Positions 1 to 5,117 of a DNA stretch of 5,117 nucleotides are shown piece by piece (the first letter of the stretch is position 1; each line of letters begins with the position of its first letter). A program made the translations under genes and the position numbers. Below the pieces are notes generated by a model. That model had not been told where the DNA came from, ran no database searches, and worked only from the letters and a program-made list of their open reading frames with translations. Source of the DNA: Bacteroidales bacterium (GTDB taxonomy: Bacteria; Bacteroidota; Bacteroidia; Bacteroidales; VadinHA17); assembly GCA_003518245.1 (NCBI GenBank), contig DOZA01000331.1:1-5117 (forward strand), read 5' to 3'.

Positions 1-1
1 A

Positions 2-748
2 AATACGCTTCACGGCGGCCCGGGAGGATGGCATAGTGTATTATGGGATACGGAAATCATGGAAAAGGAAGGAAAGGAACCGGCCGTTAAATTCACCTAT
101 ATTAGCCCTGATATGGAGGAAGGATATCCCGGTGAGGTAAAGGCTGAGGCTATATATACCTGGACCGATGATAATGAACTGGTTATTGAATATAAATGTA
201 CAGCAGATAAAAAGACTGTTTTAAACATTACTAACCATGCCTATTTTAATCTGCATGGAGCAGGGAACGGCGATATACTCGACCATGAGCTTATGATAGC
301 TGCCGGGAAATTTACACCTGTGGATTCTAACCTTATACCATCAGGGGAGTTGAGACCGGTTAAAGGAACACCTTTTGACTTTACCAGCCCGCATGTAGTA
401 GGTGATCGCATAGGAGAGAATTATGAGCAGTTAATACTCGGAAGGGGATATGACCATAATTTTGTGCTTGATAACGAAAATGAACCTGATGCTGTTGTTT
501 ATGAACCACAGTCAGGACGAATGATAGAAATGACAACTGATCAACCTGGTGTACAGTTCTATTGTGGAAACTTCCTTGACGGGACACAAAAAGGACATGG
601 AGGAAAAGTATATGAGCACAGGAGTGGCTTATGCCTTGAAACCCAGCATTTTCCTGATAGCCCTAATCAACCGGATTTTCCCTCCGTAATACTGGAGCCA
701 GATAAACCGTTTACCTCAAAAACAGTGTACCGTTTTACTGTTAGATAA
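2..748 (+). CDS. galM: Aldose 1-epimerase (galactose mutarotase), 5'-partial
   Basis: Interconverts the alpha and beta anomers of aldoses such as galactose, glucose or xylose. The frame is open from position 2 with no stop, and codons before the ATG at 59 encode the family motif Leu-His-Gly-Gly (8-19) followed by Gly-Trp-His-Ser-Val-Leu-Trp-Asp. The ATG at 59 is therefore internal and the true start lies off the window. Counting from that Met, visible family landmarks are NHAYFNL (His60, the expected catalytic acid), GYDHNF (Asp132, sugar binding) and LETQHFPDSPNQP (Glu194, the expected catalytic base). The upstream His in Leu-His-Gly-Gly is the second conserved His. About 248 residues are visible against a usual length of roughly 340-390, so about 100 or more are missing at the N-terminus. 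Whether it has a signal peptide, and so whether it is cytoplasmic or periplasmic, cannot be seen. A GH3 glycosidase gene follows 70 bases downstream on the same strand, suggesting a shared sugar-utilisation operon. The family call is firm; the preferred sugar is not known. Confidence 0.95.
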   Translation, partial: NTLHGGPGGWHSVLWDTEIMEKEGKEPAVKFTYISPDMEEGYPGEVKAEAIYTWTDDNELVIEYKCTADKKTVLNITNHAYFNLHGAGNGDILDHELMIAAGKFTPVDSNLIPSGELRPVKGTPFDFTSPHVVGDRIGENYEQLILGRGYDHNFVLDNENEPDAVVYEPQSGRMIEMTTDQPGVQFYCGNFLDGTQKGHGGKVYEHRSGLCLETQHFPDSPNQPDFPSVILEPDKPFTSKTVYRFTVR

Positions 749-769
749 GAGTGATTATTAAGCGTATTC

Positions 770-793
770 AGATTTAAGAATATAGATTTAAGA
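770..793. repeat. 10-bp direct repeat in the galM-GH3 gap
   Basis: The sequence agatttaaga occurs perfectly twice, at 770-779 and 784-793, with starts 14 bases apart, in the 70-base gap upstream of the GH3 start. The repeat is seen directly. A role as an operator or regulator-binding site is only a guess, because the region is AT-rich and such a repeat could arise by chance. No strong Bacteroidota promoter (TTTG then TAnnTTTG) accompanies it. Confidence 0.35.
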
Positions 794-818
794 GTTAATC
801 TTTAACCAAGCTCATATT

Positions 819-3434
819 ATGAATAAAAATGGCTCCCTCTTAATAATATGTCTCTTTATTACCTTGTCTGTTTGTGCCCAGAATAAAGAAGTCTTTCCTT
901 TCATGAACCCATCGCTTTCCTTTGAAGAACGGGTCGATGACCTTGTTTCAAAAATGACAATGGAGGAGAAGGCTGATCAGTTGCTTTATACTGCGCCTGC
1001 TATACCAAGGCTTGGCGTGCCCGAATATAACTGGTGGAATGAGGCATTGCATGGTGTTGCAAGATCAGGATGGGCAACGGTCTTCCCCCAGTCAATAACA
1101 CTTGCTGCCTCGTGGGATGAAAATCTTATGTTTGAAGTGGCAAGTATTATTTCTGATGAAGCAAGAGCAAAATTCCATGACTTCCAGAGAAGGGGAATGA
1201 GGGGAATATACGAGGGATTAACCTTCTGGTCCCCAAACATAAATATTTTCAGAGACCCGAGATGGGGCAGGGGCCAGGAGACATATGGTGAGGATCCTTA
1301 CCTTACGGGCAGAATGGGTTTGCAGTTTGTTCTTGGAATGCAGGGTGATGACCCTAAATATCTTAAGACTGTAGCTACAGCCAAACATTATGCAGTGCAT
1401 TCAGGCCCTGAACCCATAAGGCATGTATTTAATGCAAAAATAAGCGAGGTGGACCTGCGGGAGACATACCTTCCTGCCTTCAGGACATTGGTGGTTGACG
1501 GTGATGTGCAGTCTGTTATGGGTGCATATAATATGTTCAGGGATCATCCCTGCTGTGCAAACGAAGAATTATATGGTATACTGCGTAATGAATGGGGTTT
1601 TGATGGATATATAGTATCTGATTGCTGGGCTATCTCTGATTTTCATACCTTCCAGGACTATACACAAACACCGGCCGAATCGGCAGCTATAGCTGTTAAG
1701 CGAGGCACTGACCTTAACTGCGGAGTGACATATAAACACCTGGCTGAAGCTGTGGAAAAAGGATTTATTACCGAGGATGAGCTTGATATTGCAGTTAAAA
1801 GAATAATGCTGGCGAGATTTAAACTGGGATTATTTGATCCTGATTCCCTGGTACCCTATTCATCACTGCCCCTGAGTGTGAATTGCTCTGATTACCATAA
1901 TACAATGGCAAGGGAAGCTGCAAGAAAATCTATTGTACTCTTAAAGAACGATGGCATCCTTCCACTGAACAGGGATATAAAAAAGATTGCAGTGATTGGC
2001 CCTAATGCAGATAATTTTGAAGCACTGATAGGTAATTACAATGGAATACCCAGAAATCCTGTTACCATACTTAAGGGAATCATAAATAAAACAGGTACAA
2101 AAAGTGAGGTGTTGTTTTCAGAAGGCAGCCACCTGGCTGAAGGATTACATAACCTTTTTCCTGTTCATTCAGAGTATTTATATACCGATGATGATGAGCA
2201 GGGCATTTATGCAGAGTATTATGATAATCCCGATTGTGAAGGAGAGCCGGTATTTACACGTATTGACGACAATATTGATTTCTACTGGGAAAAATACAGT
2301 CCACATCCTGATATACCTCATGATAACTGGTCAGTTAAATGGACCGGCTGGCTTAAACCACCGGTGACAGGTAAATATTTTCTTGGCAGTTGGGGATCAT
2401 CAAATTACCGGATATTTATTGATGATGAGGAATTCCTGAGCTACAATGGCAGTCATCATGCTTTCCACCGTGAAAAAGGTATTCAGTTTGAAAAGGATAA
2501 TAAATACAGACTGGAAATAGTATACAGGAACCTGAGTGGTGATGCCGATATTAAATTCCTGTGGGCGACACCACAGGAAGATATGCTGGAGAAAGCTGCA
2601 AGTGTGGCACAATCATCTGATATAGTTTTACTTGTGCTGGGACTGTCGCAAAGGCTTGAAGGTGAACAGATGTCTATTGATATTGACGGATTCAAGGGAG
2701 GCGACCGTACACACCTTCAGATACCCGCTGTTCAAAAAGAATTATTTAACAGGATAAAACAAACCGGGAAACCTGTAATAGTAATACTTATGAACGGAAG
2801 TGCACTTTCTGTAAATGATATTGACAACAGGGCAAATGCCATCTTGCTTGCCGGTTACCCGGGGCAGGAGGGGGGAAATGCAGTGGCTGATGTTCTGTTT
2901 GGTGATTATAATCCTGCAGGAAGATTACCTGTTACATGGTATAAATCAGTTGAACAACTGCCTCCTTTCGAGGATTATGATATGGAAGGACGTACCTACA
3001 GGTACTTCAGGGATGAACCTCTTTATCCTTTTGGCTATGGATTAAGCTATACTACATTTGAATATAGTGATCTCGAAATACCTGAAGAGTTATATCCCGG
3101 GCAAGAGGCAAGGATAAGTGTCAGTGTTAAAAATACAGGGTGTCAGAAAGGTGAAGAGGTGGTGCAGCTATATGTCAGTGATGAAAAAGCATCGACACGT
3201 CGCCCTATAAGAGAGTTGAAAGGTTTCAGGCGGGTTAGTTTAAAACCCGGGGAAACAAAAACAGTAAGCTTCATTCTTGAAGATGAAGATCTATCAATAA
3301 TAAATAATAGGAATGAATGGATTGTTGAAAAAGGATGGTTCACAATAAGCCTTGGAGGTAAGCAACCTGGATTTAAAGGCAGGCTTGATCCGCAGTTTAC
3401 CAAGGTGCTGTCAGGAAGAATAAGGTATAAGTGA
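819..3434 (+). CDS. Secreted GH3 beta-glycosidase (probable beta-xylosidase/beta-glucosidase) with inserted PA14 domain
   Basis: Retaining exo-glycosidase of glycoside hydrolase family 3, expected to release terminal beta-linked xylose or glucose from plant oligosaccharides. Residues 1-20 form a signal peptide (basic start, hydrophobic core, Val-Cys-Ala before Gln21), so it is exported, probably to the periplasm. A lipobox reading at Cys19 is weak because Val precedes it. The GH3 catalytic domain spans about 38-340 and includes NWWNEALHGV (71-80), GRGQETYGEDP (150-160), KHY (189-191) and VSDCW with the predicted nucleophile Asp268. The second GH3 domain (about 372-455 and 588-745) is split by a PA14 domain at about 461-583 (AEYYDN, WSVKWTGWL, YRIFIDDEEF). 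The acid/base is probably Glu614 or Glu616 in LEGEQ. PFGYGLSYTTFEYS (737-750) leads into a fibronectin type III-like domain (about 753-825). The WW-E-ALHGV motif favours xylosidase over glucosidase, but specificity is inferred. The length of 871 suits PA14-bearing GH3 proteins and nothing is missing. The ATG at 819 is chosen because it starts the signal peptide; no Shine-Dalgarno motif is present, as is usual in Bacteroidota. It follows galM by 70 bases and is probably co-transcribed with it. Confidence 0.95.
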   Translation: MNKNGSLLIICLFITLSVCAQNKEVFPFMNPSLSFEERVDDLVSKMTMEEKADQLLYTAPAIPRLGVPEYNWWNEALHGVARSGWATVFPQSITLAASWDENLMFEVASIISDEARAKFHDFQRRGMRGIYEGLTFWSPNINIFRDPRWGRGQETYGEDPYLTGRMGLQFVLGMQGDDPKYLKTVATAKHYAVHSGPEPIRHVFNAKISEVDLRETYLPAFRTLVVDGDVQSVMGAYNMFRDHPCCANEELYGILRNEWGFDGYIVSDCWAISDFHTFQDYTQTPAESAAIAVKRGTDLNCGVTYKHLAEAVEKGFITEDELDIAVKRIMLARFKLGLFDPDSLVPYSSLPLSVNCSDYHNTMAREAARKSIVLLKNDGILPLNRDIKKIAVIGPNADNFEALIGNYNGIPRNPVTILKGIINKTGTKSEVLFSEGSHLAEGLHNLFPVHSEYLYTDDDEQGIYAEYYDNPDCEGEPVFTRIDDNIDFYWEKYSPHPDIPHDNWSVKWTGWLKPPVTGKYFLGSWGSSNYRIFIDDEEFLSYNGSHHAFHREKGIQFEKDNKYRLEIVYRNLSGDADIKFLWATPQEDMLEKAASVAQSSDIVLLVLGLSQRLEGEQMSIDIDGFKGGDRTHLQIPAVQKELFNRIKQTGKPVIVILMNGSALSVNDIDNRANAILLAGYPGQEGGNAVADVLFGDYNPAGRLPVTWYKSVEQLPPFEDYDMEGRTYRYFRDEPLYPFGYGLSYTTFEYSDLEIPEELYPGQEARISVSVKNTGCQKGEEVVQLYVSDEKASTRRPIRELKGFRRVSLKPGETKTVSFILEDEDLSIINNRNEWIVEKGWFTISLGGKQPGFKGRLDPQFTKVLSGRIRYK

Positions 3435-3462
3435 GGATATATCTCGTTTCGGGTTTTCCACC

Positions 3463-3505
3463 TCCGCTGGCGCGGATCTCACGATCCGTGCCATGCTTCG
3501 GCGGA
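3463..3505. repeat. GC-rich REP-like stem-loop, possible terminator of the GH3 transcript
   Basis: A compact GC-rich island in AT-rich DNA, starting 28 bases after the GH3 stop. The inner stem pairs 3469-3478 with 3483-3492 (ggcgcggatc against gatccgtgcc): ten pairs, one of them a G-T wobble, around a four-base loop tcac. An outer stem pairs tccgc (3463-3467) with gcgga (3501-3505), with one unpaired base on the left and eight on the right. No continuous T-run follows, so it is not a textbook intrinsic terminator, but it could stop or stabilise the GH3 mRNA. Its composition and form resemble dispersed palindromic (REP-like) elements. Pairing is read directly from the sequence; the REP assignment is inference. 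Confidence 0.55.
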
Positions 3506-3643
3506 CAGGCGTGTTTCGTGTTTATTACTAATATTTAAAACCGGGAATAGGGACGAAGGCTGATTGCCAGGTTTTTATATGATGGATGAATTTCGTAAAA
3601 CCTGAACATATGTATACAAAATTCTGTTAGTTAGTGTCTGAAA

Positions 3644-3659
3644 GAAAACTCTCGTTTTC
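3644..3659. terminator. Small AT-rich hairpin, weak terminator candidate
   Basis: gaaaac (3644-3649) pairs perfectly with gttttc (3654-3659) around the loop tctc. On the + strand a five-T run follows a few bases later (3663-3667), and on the - strand the stem is followed by tttcag. The stem is short and AT-rich, so it would be a weak terminator for either convergent transcript. It could equally be part of the insertion sequence end. Confidence 0.25.
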
Positions 3660-3835
3660 CTGATTTTTCATAAAAAGTTCTCATTCTCTAAGGTTCGGAT
3701 GAATTAAGAATCAGGATTTTTATCCCGGATTCCGGTTCATTCCATCCCAGCATTATCAAATATGTTCATATTTTCTCCTTCAGGGCGTACCATTCCCCTG
3801 TTGGAAGATATCTGTTTATATTTTTCAGGTGACTT

Positions 3836-5117
3836 TTAGGCCGCTACTCTAAACTCTCTTTCAACCAGATCCTGTTTTCGCCGGATCTCAATCAACTCTT
3901 GTCCAATTCTCCGCAGGTTATATGCTGCGACTGACAGCCCGATATATCTTTTAAAATGCATATAACCCCGGTCCGGACACCGGTCCAGTCCCCTGCACTC
4001 CAATTCATTGATGTTTGATTCTACTGCACTGTGTTTGTTTCTCAACAGTTTAAAATTCCGATGATCCTCCTCGGCCTGCTCCAGCTTGTTGCACTTCCCT
4101 TTCTTGGGCATGACTACTTTCTCGACATGTCCTTCCAACAAGGCCTTGTTTTCCTTATTCCAGAAGCCTTTATCAAAACTCCAGCTTCTGATATTGTATC
4201 TGGAGATCAACTCTTCTGCGATTGGCTTTACCATCTCAACATCGGATTGATTTTCCATGATCCGGTAGTCCACAATCAGGTTGTACTGATCTGTAGTAAT
4301 GGCCAGCTTCTTCCCAAGCTCAACATTGGGATGCAGTTTCCCCTTTTTGATCCATTCGGTATATCCTTCGAAAATGGAAAACACTTTTTCATCGTGAGGG
4401 ATTACCTCTCCTTTTAACACCCTGCGCTCAAGTAAATCAATATGTTTGTCCAATAGCTCCATATACCGATCCATCTCAAGATGGATCAACACATCCATGA
4501 TATCTCCTGTCGGAAGGTCTTCTTTTGATCTTTCAAGTTTATTCTGTAGTGCCCGTGCTTTTGACAAGTAATAGCGTACGGTCTGTTTTACCCGTTGCTC
4601 CTTACCTTTACCTCCCGACGAGAAGGCTTTGCCAACGGCCCTCATCGAGTTTTTTAGTTGCCGGTACCAGTCTCGCATCTTCCTCCAGCCCTGAACCTCA
4701 GGGTATTTCTTCAGAAACTTAGCTACCATGTCCAGGGATTTGCGGGCACTGTCCCATAACAGGTTGTAATCTGTGGGAAAATGTACATTGCTCTCTACCG
4801 CAAAACTATCTGTCTTTAAGCGTAATGCTTCCGCCTCTTTTTTTTTAAACACCTTATACCCGAACTCAACAATAACCCGGTTCAACTCCCGTACAGTCTC
4901 GTCATTAAGAAGCGATACATTGTCGACGATGTTTTGGTATTCAAATTCATGTCGCTCATAACCAAACCCCCGTTCAACACCCATTATCTGGCGGATCAGG
5001 GTATGGTGGTTTGCCAGGTCATGAAGCTCATCATAGCTGATATTCTGGCACAACCGTACCTGGGATAAAACAAAGATCTGCCACAGATTCATACCCGGAC
5101 GACCTGTTCGTATCTTG
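3836..5117 (-). CDS. DDE transposase, ISNCY-like, 5'-partial
   Basis: Catalyses cut-and-paste type movement of its insertion sequence. The frame is open to the right edge: codons upstream of the Met at 5092 encode Lys-Ile-Arg-Thr-Gly-Arg-Pro-Gly, which matches the conserved 'TGRPGM-LW' entry of this family. That Met is therefore internal and the start lies outside, probably some 60-80 residues further on. Counted from it, the visible part has 418 residues. The probable catalytic triad is Asp95 (KTDSFAVESNVHFPTD), Asp307 (SFDKGFW) and Glu358 (HSAVESNINELECRGLDRC), the last followed by the typical tail AAYNLRRIGQELI. The N-terminal part (YDELHDLANHHTLIRQIMG, 20-38) is the usual helical region. 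Between the first two Asp residues lies a long charged, mostly helical-looking insert (about 111-225). No frameshift or internal stop is seen, so the visible part looks intact. It converges tail-to-tail on the GH3 gene. The transposase call is firm; the exact IS family is by resemblance. Confidence 0.92.
   Translation of the reverse strand, partial: KIRTGRPGMNLWQIFVLSQVRLCQNISYDELHDLANHHTLIRQIMGVERGFGYERHEFEYQNIVDNVSLLNDETVRELNRVIVEFGYKVFKKKEAEALRLKTDSFAVESNVHFPTDYNLLWDSARKSLDMVAKFLKKYPEVQGWRKMRDWYRQLKNSMRAVGKAFSSGGKGKEQRVKQTVRYYLSKARALQNKLERSKEDLPTGDIMDVLIHLEMDRYMELLDKHIDLLERRVLKGEVIPHDEKVFSIFEGYTEWIKKGKLHPNVELGKKLAITTDQYNLIVDYRIMENQSDVEMVKPIAEELISRYNIRSWSFDKGFWNKENKALLEGHVEKVVMPKKGKCNKLEQAEEDHRNFKLLRNKHSAVESNINELECRGLDRCPDRGYMHFKRYIGLSVAAYNLRRIGQELIEIRRKQDLVEREFRVAA

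Larger units (their letters stand above)
3435..3835. other. Non-coding stretch between the GH3 gene and the transposase
   Basis: About 400 bases between two convergent genes. No credible protein gene or RNA gene is visible. It holds a GC-rich stem-loop at 3463-3505, an AT-rich hairpin at 3644-3659, and a short palindrome at 3725-3735 (ccgga-t-tccgg). The end of the insertion sequence must lie somewhere here but cannot be fixed without its other end. Transcripts from both sides converge on this region, so terminators are expected, although none has a classic strong stem followed directly by a T-run. Confidence 0.7.
3632..5117 (-). mobile_element. Insertion sequence (ISNCY-like), partial, boundaries uncertain
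   Basis: The element is defined by its transposase gene, which runs off the right edge. Only the end downstream of the transposase could be in this window. The left bound given here, near tagtgtctgaaagaaaac (3632-3649), is a tentative guess: this segment precedes a small hairpin and looks like a possible terminal repeat. The real end could be anywhere between 3435 and 3835. No terminal inverted repeat pair or target-site duplication can be confirmed because the opposite end lies outside. Confidence 0.4.

Noticed and set aside
59..748. galM as a complete 229-residue gene starting at the ATG at 59
   Set aside because: The open frame and conserved mutarotase motif upstream of 59 show that this ATG is internal.
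775..800. Bacteroidota-type promoter for GH3 using tagattta (783-790) as the -7 element
   Set aside because: It matches TAnnTTTG only imperfectly, and no TTTG-like -33 element sits at the right distance upstream.
867..878. Lipoprotein lipobox at Cys19 of the GH3 protein
   Set aside because: Val immediately before the Cys is atypical, while Val-Cys-Ala before Gln21 fits an ordinary signal peptidase I site. The lipoprotein reading is not fully excluded.
986..1400. Minus-strand reading frames within the GH3 gene
   Set aside because: They lie opposite conserved GH3 motifs, show no family features, and are shadows of the + strand gene.
3530..3634. Short minus-strand open stretch of about 33 codons as a relic of a gene cut by the insertion sequence
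   Set aside because: It has no start codon and no recognisable motif, and its length is expected by chance.
3725..3735. Palindrome ccgga-t-tccgg as an operator or IS end
   Set aside because: It is only five pairs per arm with nothing around it to suggest a site; chance is the simpler explanation.
4031..4417. 128-codon + strand reading frame inside the transposase
   Set aside because: It is antisense to the catalytic core of a well-supported transposase, has no recognisable motif, and is explained by the coding of the opposite strand.
1..5117. An undescribed defence, retron, toxin-antitoxin or CRISPR-type system
   Set aside because: All substantial coding regions are assigned to known families, and the non-coding stretch shows no repeat array or RNA-gene-like structure beyond the stem-loops listed.

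Overview
The window looks like a piece of a Bacteroidota (Bacteroidales-like) chromosome. The evidence is the style of the genes: a GH3 enzyme with an inserted PA14 domain and a secretion signal ending in Cys-Ala-Gln, a start codon preceded by A/T-rich sequence with no Shine-Dalgarno motif, moderately AT-rich DNA, and a DDE transposase resembling the ISNCY-type transposases common in Bacteroidales. The assignment rests on family resemblance, not on a marker gene.

Layout. Positions 2-748 (+) hold the C-terminal two thirds or so of an aldose 1-epimerase (galM). Its reading frame stays open to the left edge and encodes the conserved Leu-His-Gly-Gly motif there, so the ATG at 59 is internal. After a 70-base gap with a 10-bp direct repeat comes a complete 871-residue secreted GH3 glycosidase (819-3434, +), most like beta-xylosidases or beta-glucosidases of plant-polysaccharide utilisation loci. 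A gene-free stretch of about 400 bases (3435-3835) follows, with a GC-rich REP-like stem-loop just after the GH3 stop and a smaller AT-rich hairpin nearer the transposase. The rest (3836-5117, -) is a transposase gene whose N-terminus runs off the right edge. It belongs to an insertion sequence that points towards the GH3 gene.

How the genes work together. The GH3 enzyme probably trims beta-linked xylose or glucose from hemicellulose oligosaccharides outside the cytoplasm. Retaining GH3 enzymes release the beta anomer, and a mutarotase would speed conversion to the alpha anomer used by downstream enzymes such as xylose isomerase. Same strand and close spacing make co-transcription plausible. 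The insertion sequence is tail-to-tail with this pair and appears unrelated to sugar metabolism. It may mark the end of the sugar locus or interrupt it.

I found no CRISPR array, tRNA or rRNA, and no convincing evidence of an undescribed system. The most unusual non-coding signal is the GC-rich stem-loop at 3463-3505.
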